From IMG/VR virus record IMGVR_UViG_3300025929_000013, positions 44,848 to 108,847 of that record: a stretch of DNA of 64,000 nucleotides; one strand, 5' to 3'. Shown here in pieces: positions 24,271-33,684 of the stretch (positions are counted from its first letter, which is position 1; the number at the start of each line of letters is the position of its first letter). Under the pieces are notes generated by a model. That model was not told the DNA's origin. It was given only the letters and a program-made list of their open reading frames with translations, and did not search any database. A program made the position numbers and the translations under genes. The DNA is from a virus.

Positions 24271-25413
24271 CTAGTCCACCGGGACTTCGCGGGTCTGCAC
24301 GTTCTTGCGCGGGCGCCCGCGGCCCTTGGGGCGCCACTGCCCGGCCTCCTCGTCGAACCACTCGGTGCGGGTGCGCTGCGCCATCTGCACCGCGACCGTC
24401 ACCGACGGCTCGGCCTGCTCGGGGATCTCCTGCGGCTGGGGCACCGCGTCCGCGATCGCCTCCAGCTCCTGCGCCGCGTCCGTCGGGGCCACCCCGAGCA
24501 GGTGCTGGAGGATCACGTGCAGGCGCAGCAGCTCGTCGGTGACCGGGCTGCCCGGACCGTCGGTGACCCCGGTGTAGTCCATCCGCGTGACCAGGTCGGT
24601 GGCGATGTGGTACTCAAGCAGCTTGTCCAGGGTGGAGAACACGTTCGCGACCGGATCGCCCTCCAGCTCCCGGCCCAGGTCCAGCTGCGTGGTGCGGGTG
24701 ATCGCGTGGGTGATGGTCACCGGGCCGTCCCCCGCGCCCGCCATGACCGCGTCGCGCAGCTTGGCGCCGAACGGGCGGCGCGCCAGGACCTCCGGGTCGA
24801 CCTTCAGGGCGCCGCGCGAGGCCAGCGCCCCGCGGATGCGCTCGTCGTCCAGCTCGATCTCCGCAAGCTGCGGCTCGGGCAGCTCCTGCTGCCCGAACAC
24901 CTGCGGCGCCGGGGGCTCGATCGGGGCCAGCCCGTAGGACAGGTTCAGCACCGTGCGCACCCCGCGCTCGAATGCGGATTCGATCAGCGCCCGGGTCTCC
25001 TCGTCCGGGTCGGTGTCCTCGTGCAGCACCAGCAGCACGACCTCGTCCGCCGGGTCCGCCTCGGCCAGCAGCTCGGCGATGCGCCCGTAGACGTCGGACG
25101 CGGCCTCCAGGTTGTCCGTCTCGCCCTTGGCGCCCTTCACGTCCCGGCGCGTGGGCGGGTTGGTCACCGAGATCACACCGGTGAAGTCCAGGTTCGCCAG
25201 GGCCGACCACTGGTGCACCATCGCGACGCCGGGGGTGAAGTGCTCGTCGGTCAGCGGCAGGATCAGCCGGATCTCGTCGTACTTGACGCCCTCGCCGGTG
25301 TAGTAGCCCTCCTCGTCCTTGGCGCCGAAGCCCAGCCAGTCGTTGAGCAGCTCGTAGATGTTGTCCCGGTTCGCGGGCCCGTTCCCGGCCACCGCAAAGG
25401 TCAATGTCCCCAT
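24271..25413 (-). CDS. Rossmann-like protein with C-terminal AT-hook
   Basis: 380 aa. The N-terminal 170 residues alternate strands and helices (LTFAVAGNG..., VVLLVLHEDTDPDEE, RTVLNLSYGLAP) like a Rossmann-type fold. The C-terminus ends in KGRGRPRKN, an AT-hook that should bind the DNA minor groove. First gene of the replication operon. No catalytic motif recognised. Confidence 0.65.
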   Translation of the reverse strand: MGTLTFAVAGNGPANRDNIYELLNDWLGFGAKDEEGYYTGEGVKYDEIRLILPLTDEHFTPGVAMVHQWSALANLDFTGVISVTNPPTRRDVKGAKGETDNLEAASDVYGRIAELLAEADPADEVVLLVLHEDTDPDEETRALIESAFERGVRTVLNLSYGLAPIEPPAPQVFGQQELPEPQLAEIELDDERIRGALASRGALKVDPEVLARRPFGAKLRDAVMAGAGDGPVTITHAITRTTQLDLGRELEGDPVANVFSTLDKLLEYHIATDLVTRMDYTGVTDGPGSPVTDELLRLHVILQHLLGVAPTDAAQELEAIADAVPQPQEIPEQAEPSVTVAVQMAQRTRTEWFDEEAGQWRPKGRGRPRKNVQTREVPVD

Positions 25414-25513
25414 GAAAGTTCCCTTATGTCCATCCGCCGCGAGTGCGCCGGGAGCCCCCATACAAGCCGCCCGCACCGCATCCGGGTAGTCCCTACCCGA
25501 CCCCTGATTGTTA
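25414..25513 (-). promoter_or_regulatory. replication-operon leader
   Basis: TAACAATC (25506-25513), then a CGGGTAG/CTACCCG hairpin with a GGA loop at about 25485-25502, then about 70 nt to the start. Distance is longer than in the other leaders, so this is a weaker case. Confidence 0.3.
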
Positions 25514-25567
25514 GCACTTGCGACGCTCTGACCTGCGGGAACGTGCAAACGGGTGAATCTTTCCGGC

Positions 25568-25924
25568 CTACGGCTTGACAGGGGCCGCAACGCCGGTGTC
25601 TTCGAGCCCTGCGATCCCCTTCTCGGCGATCGGGACGACGTCGTGGACGAACACGGACTCCAGCTTGGCCAGCGCGCCGGTCGGCTTCCAGGTGCCCGCG
25701 GCCACCGCGGCGCCACTGATGAACGCGAGGGCGGCGTTGGCCGCAAGGTCGCGGTAGCTCACCCCGGCGGGGTTCTCCAGCGCGGAGCCGACGCCGGTCG
25801 CCGCGGAGAACAGGGCGAGCAGCAGCGCCTTGACGCCCTCGGGCCAGGAGCCCTTGGAGACGGCGGCCACCAGCAGCGGCAGCACGCTGCCGACCAGCAG
25901 GGACAGAAGCGACAAGCGATCCAT
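25568..25924 (-). CDS. holin-like membrane protein
   Basis: 118 aa. Hydrophobic segments at about residues 5-22, 32-50 and 62-78, then a charged tail. The opening MDRLSLLSLLVGSVLPLLV is typical of actinophage holins placed after tail-fibre genes. The nearest endolysin is 21 kb away, so other holin candidates are also listed. Confidence 0.65.
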   Translation of the reverse strand: MDRLSLLSLLVGSVLPLLVAAVSKGSWPEGVKALLLALFSAATGVGSALENPAGVSYRDLAANAALAFISGAAVAAGTWKPTGALAKLESVFVHDVVPIAEKGIAGLEDTGVAAPVKP

Positions 25925-25957
25925 GTGCGGTCTCCGAAGATCACTGCCACGAGCTAT

Positions 25958-27607
25958 TTACGTATCGGGTTGTGCATACATGATCTGGTACGGAACCCCG
26001 AGGGGGACCGCCTGGCTTACAAGGCCGTTTAGACGGTATTGCAGGGCGCGGAAGTCGCGGTAGTAGTGCGAGCGCGAGCGGTACGCGGCGGCTTCCCACA
26101 GGTAGTCCGGTGAGGGTTCGGCGGCGTCGAAGTAGGGGTTGAGCAGAGGCGAGCGCTCGATCATCGCGTCGTCGACCCACCAGGTCACGTTCGCCGCATG
26201 CGCGTCCCAGTCGGCCTGCGCGACATAGATCCAGACCCCCACGTCCCCGGACGCCGACAGCGGCACGGTGAAGGTGACCCACAGCCGGTACCAGCCGCCC
26301 TCGATCACGGTCGTGGTGGCGGTGGAGTTTCCCAACACGATGTCGGCGCTGTTGCCGCCGATCGCGGCGTACAGGTTGATCGCCGGGCTGCCCGCCTGGG
26401 GCAGGATGTACACGCTCATGGTGTAGGTCGCGCCGGGCCGCAGCTGCGCGGTGCCGGAGGTGGGCTGCCCCAGGGTGCCGGTGCCGGGCGCCAGGGAGCC
26501 GCCGCTGTAGTGCGCGTCGATCTTCGCGGCGCCCACGTGGGTGCGCCCGACCCCGGCGTCCACGCCATAGGTGGTCCCGGCCCCGCCGCCCTGCTGGTAC
26601 CAGCCGTAGGTGTCCACGTCGAAGCTGGGATTGAGGACCTCGTTGACGCGGTTGGCGGCGACGGTGACGATCTGCTCGCGCGCCGGTTGGAACGCGCTGG
26701 GCGCGATGCGTGCGGCGATGTTGTTGCAGGTGATGCGGTGCACGTCGACATACGCGATCTCGCCGTCGCCGATCGCGGCGGGGGTGATGTGCGGTACGAC
26801 CGCGACGTACGCGGTGCCGGAGGGGGCGGTGGCGGTGGCGGTGGACTGCTGGTAGACGTAGCCGCCGGGGTGGGTGGCGTACGCGGTGTAGCTCCAGGTG
26901 CCGATGATGTTGAAGCTGGAGTCGTAGAAGTGGATCCCGGCGGTCCACTGCGCGTTGGCGCGCGGCAGGGCGACGTACACGGACCCGGTGATCTCCTGGC
27001 CCGGCGCGCAGGTCGCCATCGCCGCCTGGTTCGGCTTCATCGAGTACTGCGGCAGTCCGCCGTTGTTGGTCAGCTTTCCGCACCAGGCGCCGGTCAGCGG
27101 GCGGTCCTGGCTGCGGTCGACCGTCGCGTCGAAGATCGTCATGCCGGAGAAGACCGCGTCGCGCGAGTACACCAGCTTGGTGCGGTAGTCCGCGGCGTCG
27201 GCGGACAGCAGGTTGCCGAGGTTGATGCTCTCGACCTGCGCGGCGGTGATCGCGGCGGCGGTCGGCGCGGTCCAGGTGGCGCGGATCGCGGCGTTCACGG
27301 CCCCGTTCCACAAGGTCCCCAGGGCGGTGGTGTAGGTGATCGGGGCGGTCGCGGCGGCGTAGGCGCGCGAGTTGGGGGCGCCGGTGCCCAGCGCGAGCAG
27401 GCAGCTGACGGCGGGGTCGACCGCGGTCGCGTCCCAGATCCCGAAGTCGTTGATCGCGCCGACCGGCAGCACGATCGTGTCGGCGGCGGACCCGGAGGAC
27501 TGGCTCAGCCCCCGCGCGGACAGCGCGCCGGGCACGCGCAGCAGGGGGGTGGCGGCGTTGCCGGTGCTGTGCGAGGCGCCGGAGGCGGTGTCCGCGATCG
27601 TGGGCAT
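25958..27607 (-). CDS. tail fibre with carbohydrate-binding-type domains
   Basis: 549 aa. A LamG/CBM-like beta domain lies at about residues 160-300 and another (NPSFDVDTYGWYQQGG...VDDAMIE) at about 320-480. The spacing and the VNPSFD...WWVDDA pattern fit CBM4/CBM6-type jelly rolls. Likely contacts cell-wall polysaccharide during adsorption. Last gene of the tail operon. Confidence 0.7.
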   Translation of the reverse strand: MPTIADTASGASHSTGNAATPLLRVPGALSARGLSQSSGSAADTIVLPVGAINDFGIWDATAVDPAVSCLLALGTGAPNSRAYAAATAPITYTTALGTLWNGAVNAAIRATWTAPTAAAITAAQVESINLGNLLSADAADYRTKLVYSRDAVFSGMTIFDATVDRSQDRPLTGAWCGKLTNNGGLPQYSMKPNQAAMATCAPGQEITGSVYVALPRANAQWTAGIHFYDSSFNIIGTWSYTAYATHPGGYVYQQSTATATAPSGTAYVAVVPHITPAAIGDGEIAYVDVHRITCNNIAARIAPSAFQPAREQIVTVAANRVNEVLNPSFDVDTYGWYQQGGGAGTTYGVDAGVGRTHVGAAKIDAHYSGGSLAPGTGTLGQPTSGTAQLRPGATYTMSVYILPQAGSPAINLYAAIGGNSADIVLGNSTATTTVIEGGWYRLWVTFTVPLSASGDVGVWIYVAQADWDAHAANVTWWVDDAMIERSPLLNPYFDAAEPSPDYLWEAAAYRSRSHYYRDFRALQYRLNGLVSQAVPLGVPYQIMYAQPDT

Positions 27608-27608
27608 G

Positions 27609-28700
27609 TCAGAACACCTGGTCGTAAATGCCGTGGCGCACGGCGGTGGAGTTGAACGAGTCGCTAACGGTGGTCACCAGCGTCGGCGCACCCGAGGAGC
27701 CGGGGTAGGCGTATACGCGGATGGTCGAGCCGACCGCCTGCACGTAATAGCGGCTGCCGGTCGGCAGCCGGGTGTAGGTGGCCGCGGTGGACAGGACCCC
27801 GGCGGTCATCTTCTGCACCTTGGAGCGTGAGCACATCCAGTAATTGCTGGCATCCGAGAGCCGGAACAGGATGCCGTTGTCCTCGACCGAGGGGTTGGTC
27901 ACGTCCGACTGGGCGGTCTGCCCGACGCAGCAGTCCGCGCGGGTGTCGGCGACGTAGAGGAGTTTGATTTTCTGGGCGCCGGACCAGGAGGGGTTCTTCA
28001 CCAGCACCCCGCCGGTGATCTGCCAGTACCCGACCGGGTTCGCCGTCCAGGTAAGTCCGAGGGTGTTGCCGCTGCTCGCGTTCATCTCCGGGATCGGCGC
28101 GGCCAGGCGCTGATAGCAGGGCAGTGCGACCACCGCGCCGCCGGGGGTCATCCCGCCGGGCACCGCGATCAGGCTGCCGCCCGCGTCGTACCATTCGATG
28201 CCCGCGTACACGGTGGCGGCGTACGGGCTTCCGGCGACGTAGAAGCTGGCCAGCTGCCCGGTGAACCCCGCGCCGGTGGAGAACTCCCACGCGCTGTTGC
28301 TGTCCGGGGTCGGCGGCGGTGCGGCGCCCTGGGATCCGGCGGGGGCGATGAACTGGTTGGGGCCGTAGTTCACCACCGCGCCGGGCGCGAACACCGTGGA
28401 GGCGTCCCACGCCGGGATGTAGGGCAGCGGGATGGCGCTGGCCGCGACCAGCCCCTTGTCCGGGCTCGTATACGCACTGAACGCCCAGGTGCCCGGCGCG
28501 GGCGGGGAGACGTTGGTGTTGGCGAGCAGCGCCTGGTACTGGCGGGTGTCCGTACCGGTCACGATCGCCCCCGCGGAGTATGCGGTGGCCGAGCTCCAGG
28601 AGGTGATCAGCGGGTATTCGGCGCTGGAGAGGGCCGCGACGCCGCTGGTGGTGGGGGTGGCGATCAGCCAGATCTGGTTCGCGATCGGAACGGTGGTCAT
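27609..28700 (-). CDS. tail fibre with chitin-binding-like and LamG-like domains
   Basis: 363 aa. Two AY.AGAIV...YQAL / WDAST.FAPGAVV.Y units (residues 30-75 and 95-145) resemble CBM5/12 modules. The C-terminus (GILFRLSDASNYWMC ... RHGIYDQ) resembles a LamG/3-keto-disaccharide hydrolase-type sandwich. Probably receptor binding. Confidence 0.68.
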   Translation of the reverse strand: MTTVPIANQIWLIATPTTSGVAALSSAEYPLITSWSSATAYSAGAIVTGTDTRQYQALLANTNVSPPAPGTWAFSAYTSPDKGLVAASAIPLPYIPAWDASTVFAPGAVVNYGPNQFIAPAGSQGAAPPPTPDSNSAWEFSTGAGFTGQLASFYVAGSPYAATVYAGIEWYDAGGSLIAVPGGMTPGGAVVALPCYQRLAAPIPEMNASSGNTLGLTWTANPVGYWQITGGVLVKNPSWSGAQKIKLLYVADTRADCCVGQTAQSDVTNPSVEDNGILFRLSDASNYWMCSRSKVQKMTAGVLSTAATYTRLPTGSRYYVQAVGSTIRVYAYPGSSGAPTLVTTVSDSFNSTAVRHGIYDQVF

Positions 28701-28702
28701 GC

Positions 28703-30343
28703 TCAGGCCCCCAGGTATCCGGTGGCCAGGGTGGTGCTGACGCCGACCGCGCTCCAGGTGCCCATGCCGCCGGTGACCGGGTTGAGGTAGGTGACCGAGT
28801 CGGTGTACGCCTGGGAGGAGGACCACTGCGCCGCGGACGTGCTCGCGCCGGTGGGCGGGTTGCCGGGCGCGTAGATCAAGGGGTTCTCGTTGAAGGTGAT
28901 GGTGGAGAACAGCAGGTCGTACGCGGAGGCGGAGGCGTTCTTGGAGGCGACGCTCAGGGTCAGGGTGTGCGCGCCCGCGATCAGCGCCACCGGCGTGGTG
29001 CCCAGGGTGACCGAGCCGTTGGACGCCTTGTACAGGTCGTAGGACGCCTGGTAGGTGGTGGGCTGGGTCTGTCCGCGCAGCAGGTTGAGCTTGCCCACCT
29101 GCACCGCGGCGCCGTCGATCGCGGCGGTCAAGATGCCGCTGTCCGCGCCGGTGCCCAGCACCAGGACCGCGGTGACCGAGCCGTTGCCCAGGACCGTGAA
29201 CGGGACGCTGACCACGGTGGTGGGCCCCGCGGCGTTGGTCTCCTTCACATACGAGACGCTGGACACCGTCACCACGCTCAGGGCGTTGGGTGCGCCGGTC
29301 ACCGCGTCGGCGACGTAGTTGCCGGTGTTGACGGTGCTCACGGAGGACACGCAGGTGTAGCGCACGCCCAGGTAGATCACTTCGTCGCCGGGTTTGTACG
29401 CCCCGGCGGGGTTCCACGGTGTGGGCGGCGGGGAGTAGAACGCGGACTGGTCCTGGGTGAGCACCTCGTTCACCCCGGTCGCCACCGTGGCCTTGAGGCC
29501 CGTGGCGGCGTGCACGCTGTCGGCCAGGCCCGCGGCGGTGCCCTTCTCCTGGTTCAGGCGGGCGGCGCGCTGGGTGCGCAGGCGCTGGTAGCGCGCGGAG
29601 GACGCGAGCTCGGGGTTGATGCCCAGGCCCTGGCCCAGCTCGTAGAGCCGGTCCTGGCGGGTGGTGAGGATCGCGTCGACTTCGAGCAGGTCGTCGAGCT
29701 CGGTGTGCATCTGCGCGAAACCGAATCCGAGGATGGACAGAAAAGCGGTCAGATCCGCGTTGGGGTCGGAGACGTCGGTGCTGGTGCCCGGCAGAGCCTT
29801 GTAGGGCGCGGGCACCAGGGATTCGAGCAGCGCGGTGTAGCCGTAGTCGCGCACACTGAGGCACGCGACGGATCCGGCGGCGCGGTAGAGGGTGGTCTCG
29901 AAGCTGACGGACCACACGGTGGAATCCGTGCCGGGGGTCACGTTCAGGGTGTAGGGCACCAGGCAGGACCACACCGATCCGCCGTGCGCGACCCGGTCCC
30001 CGGTGCCGTAGGTCAGCGCCGCCGACCACGCCGGGAAGGGTGTGGCGAGGAAGAACGTGTAGTACCAGTAGCCGGGCGGCAAGTCGGTGTCGGCGTAGTC
30101 GCTGCGCAGCGTGCTGACGGGGAAGCTGGCCAGCTGTACGCCGTCGGTGATCGCGACGGGGTAGCCGTAGCCGGAGCGCACGAGGGTGAGCTGTGTCCAG
30201 TCGGCCAGGGGCGGGGTGTCCCAGGACAGGGTGATGCGCCCGTAGTCGCTCTGGACGGCGGTCAGGTTGGTGACGTGGTAGTCCAGGTCCTGGGGCGCGC
30301 CGTAGAGGGTCTTGCCGTAGACGTCGATGCCGTAGGTGGCCAC
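28703..30343 (-). CDS. tail protein I-type baseplate/fibre protein
   Basis: 546 aa. The N-terminal beta domain (1-110) and the middle (LLESLVPAPYKALPG...LYELGQGLGIN, residues 180-260) match the gpI tail-protein pattern that joins fibres to the baseplate. A CBM5/12-like unit (AYKPGDEVIYLGVRYTC) lies near residue 320, followed by an extended beta region. Confidence 0.7.
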   Translation of the reverse strand: MATYGIDVYGKTLYGAPQDLDYHVTNLTAVQSDYGRITLSWDTPPLADWTQLTLVRSGYGYPVAITDGVQLASFPVSTLRSDYADTDLPPGYWYYTFFLATPFPAWSAALTYGTGDRVAHGGSVWSCLVPYTLNVTPGTDSTVWSVSFETTLYRAAGSVACLSVRDYGYTALLESLVPAPYKALPGTSTDVSDPNADLTAFLSILGFGFAQMHTELDDLLEVDAILTTRQDRLYELGQGLGINPELASSARYQRLRTQRAARLNQEKGTAAGLADSVHAATGLKATVATGVNEVLTQDQSAFYSPPPTPWNPAGAYKPGDEVIYLGVRYTCVSSVSTVNTGNYVADAVTGAPNALSVVTVSSVSYVKETNAAGPTTVVSVPFTVLGNGSVTAVLVLGTGADSGILTAAIDGAAVQVGKLNLLRGQTQPTTYQASYDLYKASNGSVTLGTTPVALIAGAHTLTLSVASKNASASAYDLLFSTITFNENPLIYAPGNPPTGASTSAAQWSSSQAYTDSVTYLNPVTGGMGTWSAVGVSTTLATGYLGA

Positions 30344-30344
30344 G

Positions 30345-31109
30345 TCAGATCCCCGGCACCGGGCGCACGTAGGTGGCCGTGAGCGTCGCGACGCCGCTGC
30401 ACGTGCCGTTGTACTGCCCGATCTGCACCGTGAGGACGTCGCCCTGGTGCAGCGGCCCGTCGTAGGACACGGTGGGCAGGTGGGTGGCCAGGTACACCGG
30501 CTGATACGGGATGTGCGAGGCGTGCTGCTTGACCAGGGAGCCGTTGACGTGGAAGCGCACGATGACGTCCTGGAACGCGATCGGCACCGGCAGCAGCGCG
30601 GAGGCGTTCAGGACGTTCTGCGCGGAGGACAGGGCGACCTCGTCGACCGCCGCGGAGAAGCCGACGTCGATGTGGTACCAGCCGCCGAGCACGCTGGTGA
30701 TGTGCGAGCCGCCGGACCACATCCGGAACGGGTCCTGCACCGGGACGCTGGTCCAGTTGATCAGCCCGAAGTTCGCCGGGCCGGGCAGCGTGAGCCGGTT
30801 GGGGGTCACCCCGCCCTGGCTCAGGCTCAAGACCGGGGTGTTCCAGCCGTTCGCGGACGCGGTGACCAGGTTGCTGATCTGGGTCTGAAGGCTGAGCAGG
30901 GTGGTGTCGTGGTGGTCCAGGCGCGCGCCGACGTTGGCGTAGACCACCGCGGAGGAGCCGACGGGGGCGTAGATGTGGGGGTTGACGCCCAGGGTCTGCT
31001 GGGTGGCGCCCAGCTCGTCCTGGAGGGCGTTGACGTCGTTGGCGTCGACCGTGGTGATCTGGTCGCGTTTGGTGGAGTAGGTGCGCACCGCGCCCGGGTA
31101 GACCGCCAT
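30345..31109 (-). CDS. minor tail protein
   Basis: 254 aa. A short helical head (residues 15-45 and 65-85) then a beta-rich domain (GWYHIDVGFSAAVDEVALS...). The pattern suits a trimeric fibre or baseplate appendage. ATG overlaps the baseplate J stop (TAATG). Confidence 0.7.
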   Translation of the reverse strand: MAVYPGAVRTYSTKRDQITTVDANDVNALQDELGATQQTLGVNPHIYAPVGSSAVVYANVGARLDHHDTTLLSLQTQISNLVTASANGWNTPVLSLSQGGVTPNRLTLPGPANFGLINWTSVPVQDPFRMWSGGSHITSVLGGWYHIDVGFSAAVDEVALSSAQNVLNASALLPVPIAFQDVIVRFHVNGSLVKQHASHIPYQPVYLATHLPTVSYDGPLHQGDVLTVQIGQYNGTCSGVATLTATYVRPVPGI

Positions 31110-32611
31110 TACACGCCTCCCGTGGCGTTGATCGTGAAGGTTCCGGCGGCCGGGCACTCCCAGGCGCGGAAGAACGCGTCGAAGGTCCCGGTCTGGGGCA
31201 GGTCGCTGCGCGCGAACACGGGGATGTTGACCAGCGACACCCCGGGTACGGCGTCGACCGCGGCGTAGATCGCGGACAGCGGCACCAGCTCGCCGAAGTC
31301 GACCGCGTCCGGCGCGAACACCGCCTGGAGCGCGGCCGTCACCGCGCCGAGGGTGGCGGCGCGGTTGTAGGAGGGCTGCACGTAGAGCTGCACCGGGGAC
31401 GCCGAGGTGCCGATGTTGACGCTCACCACCGTGCCCGCCTGCACGCTCACGCTCATCCCGGCCACCACCAGGGGCGCGAGGGTGTTCTGGACCTGGGTGA
31501 TCAGGGCGGTGGTGGGGGCCGAGCGCTGGGCGGCCAGGATGTACACGGTCACCGCGCCGGTGCCGGAGCTGATCGCGGAGGCCTTGGACACGGCGGACAG
31601 CGAGAGTGCGGCGTCGGCGTAGTCGGCGAGGGTGACGCAGCGTTTCTGGGTGCGCCACGCGCGCGGGGCGTTGATGCGGATCGAGTCAAGGGACTCGGCG
31701 TCGGCGCCGCCGAGGGTCTGGCTGGAGGACTGCACGGTGACCCCGGTGACCGCGTGCGCCAGGTCGGTGATGGAGCCCGCGGCCAGGTTGCCGTAGGCGC
31801 CGCCGCCGACGCGGTAGGACGCGGAGATAACGACCCCGCTCGGCGGGACCATCCCGTTGACGCCGTCGCCGAAGACGATGGTGGACGCGCCGGTGGCGTC
31901 GGTGGCCACGCTGTAGACGGTGTCGGTGGGGCCCGCGTCCAGCAGGCTGTCGGTCGCGCTCCACACCGCGGGGCCGCCGGGCAGCTGCACGATCACGACC
32001 AGGGTCGGGGGCAATAGCGGCGCGGTCGGCAGCGCGAAGGACTGCCCGGCCACCCCCGTGCTGGTGCCCAGGTCCAGCACCTGGTAGGTGGTCGCGGACG
32101 CGACGCCGATCGAGACGGTCAGGGCGTAGTGGCCCTGGTCCTTGCCCTGGGTGACGTTCGCGGTGACGCTGCCCCCGGCGGCCGGGACGGTGGTGTCGGC
32201 GTCCAGCTCGAAGGTGATGTTCCCGTCCACGCTGGCCTGGTAGCCGGTGATCAGCTGGGTGGCGGCGGGCAGCAGGATGGAGCCGGTCGTGCCGGGGTCC
32301 GAGACCAGGGTGACCGTGCCCGTCGCGGGCAGGGCTGGCGAGGGGGTGTATCCGATCAGGGCGGCCAAGTTCAGCACGCTGGCGCGCTGGGTGGCGGTAG
32401 CCAGGAAGGCCTCGTTGGCGATGCGGTCCTGGTAGTAGGACAGGATGTCGCCCACGTAGCTGATCATGTCCGTGAACAGGACGCCGAAGTCCCCGGTGTC
32501 CCGCGACGTCCACTGGGGCATCGCAAGGTCCGCATACGCGAAGAGCGACTGCTGGAACCCGGTGAAGTCCTTGCTGATGTAGTCGACGACGTTCGGCAGC
32601 GGCGTGCCCAC
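31109..32611 (-). CDS. baseplate J-like wedge protein
   Basis: 500 aa, GTG start. N-terminus (DYISKDFTGFQQSLFAYADL...MISYVGDILSYYQDRIANEAFL), GGADAESLDSIRINAPRAWRTQKRCVTLADY near residue 300, and a C-terminal Val/Ala sheet are all characteristic of gpJ/gp6-type wedge proteins of contractile tails. Preceded by a hairpin leader. Confidence 0.9.
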   Translation of the reverse strand: MGTPLPNVVDYISKDFTGFQQSLFAYADLAMPQWTSRDTGDFGVLFTDMISYVGDILSYYQDRIANEAFLATATQRASVLNLAALIGYTPSPALPATGTVTLVSDPGTTGSILLPAATQLITGYQASVDGNITFELDADTTVPAAGGSVTANVTQGKDQGHYALTVSIGVASATTYQVLDLGTSTGVAGQSFALPTAPLLPPTLVVIVQLPGGPAVWSATDSLLDAGPTDTVYSVATDATGASTIVFGDGVNGMVPPSGVVISASYRVGGGAYGNLAAGSITDLAHAVTGVTVQSSSQTLGGADAESLDSIRINAPRAWRTQKRCVTLADYADAALSLSAVSKASAISSGTGAVTVYILAAQRSAPTTALITQVQNTLAPLVVAGMSVSVQAGTVVSVNIGTSASPVQLYVQPSYNRAATLGAVTAALQAVFAPDAVDFGELVPLSAIYAAVDAVPGVSLVNIPVFARSDLPQTGTFDAFFRAWECPAAGTFTINATGGV

Positions 32612-32673
32612 GCGGCGGAGCCTCCCGTCCCAAAATGCGGTTACGAGCAGGCTCCGAATGGTGTGGTGCTTAC
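32612..32673 (-). promoter_or_regulatory. leader: TAAGCAC plus hairpin with RBS
   Basis: TAAGCAC (32667-32673) lies 62 nt before the GTG. A GGAGCCT/AGGCTCC stem (32617-32623 with 32649-32655) has GGGAGG at its 3' arm. Confidence 0.45.
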
Positions 32674-32690
32674 ATCAGTCTAGAAGGTGC

Positions 32691-33116
32691 TCAGGGCTGC
32701 GTGGTGCTGGCGTAGTCGGTCACGGTGCCCCCGACGCCGACGCGCACGGTGGTGTGCGCGCTGGGCCGGGCCAGGGCGTCGTCCTTGCGCGCGGCGTCCG
32801 CGATCACGCCCGCGATGCCCGTGCCGGTGGCGTCCATGACCGGGGTGATGCTTTTGAGCACGGCGGTCGGCTCGTACACGGTCATCGCCTGCTGTACGTC
32901 GTGCCCGATCTCCGTGACCGCCATGGGGTCGCGGAAGGTGAACAGCAGGTGCGCGGTCGCCACCCCGAAGCCGACGGCGGCCACGCGCTGGCCGGGCTGG
33001 GTGGAGGCCAGGGCGGTGACCCGGTCGCGCAGCTGCGCGGTGGCCGAGGGCTGGACGCCGACCGCGCCGCTCTGGTCGATCGCGAACGGCAGCGACACGG
33101 CGACGGGCTGGGCCAT
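32691..33116 (-). CDS. gp25-like baseplate wedge protein (gpW family)
   Basis: 141 aa. Matches the gpW/gp25 lysozyme-like fold: LPFAIDQSGAVG...AQLRDRVTALASTQPGQRV...FGV...LLF, then IGHDVQQAMTVYEP. Sheath-assembly initiator in contractile tails. The TGA stop sits 18 nt before the TAAGCAC leader. Confidence 0.82.
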   Translation of the reverse strand: MAQPVAVSLPFAIDQSGAVGVQPSATAQLRDRVTALASTQPGQRVAAVGFGVATAHLLFTFRDPMAVTEIGHDVQQAMTVYEPTAVLKSITPVMDATGTGIAGVIADAARKDDALARPSAHTTVRVGVGGTVTDYASTTQP

Positions 33117-33126
33117 GACAGCCTCC

Positions 33127-33684
33127 TCACAAAGTCGAGTAACTGAGTGTATTGAGGAACAGTTGCGCGGTGCCGGTGTAGGACACCGCGCCGCCGACCC
33201 AGGTCAGGTTTCCCGAGGTGTCGGCCAGCAGCGTGTCCAGCACCGGCGTGGGGGTCAGCAGCACCACCCCGGCGTACGCGGGCACCGCGGGCACGGGCAG
33301 GGCGCCGGTGAGTACGGCGGTGCTGGCGCCGAACACGACGCTGCTGGTGGCCAGCGCCCCGCGCCACTGCACCTGCCCGCCGGGCCCGAGCCGGTACTGA
33401 GCGGTGCCCGCGCTCCACCCGGCCGCGAGCCACGCGGCGGCGGGGGCGGCCCAGGGGCTGTAGACGGGCCCCGCATGGTAGACGGGCTTTGAGGCGTCGC
33501 CGACGTCCAGGGAGACCCACACGGTGGATCCGGGGATGGGGGCGGGGCCGTGGGTGCGCACGGTGGGCGCGGCCCACGCGGACACGGCGCCCCCGGCGAC
33601 CTGCGGGATCAGGACTTTGATGCGGCCCTGGCCGAGCGGGTCGGTGGTGGCCGCGACGTGCGCCTCGTAGATCTCGCCGCTCAT
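33127..33684 (-). CDS. gp5/VgrG-type baseplate hub spike protein
   Basis: 185 aa. The N-terminal OB fold (YEAHVAATTDPLGQGRIKVLIP...VWVSLDVGDASKPVYHA) is the gp5/gpV type that carries the tail needle. Overlaps the hub gene by 4 nt. Confidence 0.75.
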   Translation of the reverse strand: MSGEIYEAHVAATTDPLGQGRIKVLIPQVAGGAVSAWAAPTVRTHGPAPIPGSTVWVSLDVGDASKPVYHAGPVYSPWAAPAAAWLAAGWSAGTAQYRLGPGGQVQWRGALATSSVVFGASTAVLTGALPVPAVPAYAGVVLLTPTPVLDTLLADTSGNLTWVGGAVSYTGTAQLFLNTLSYSTL

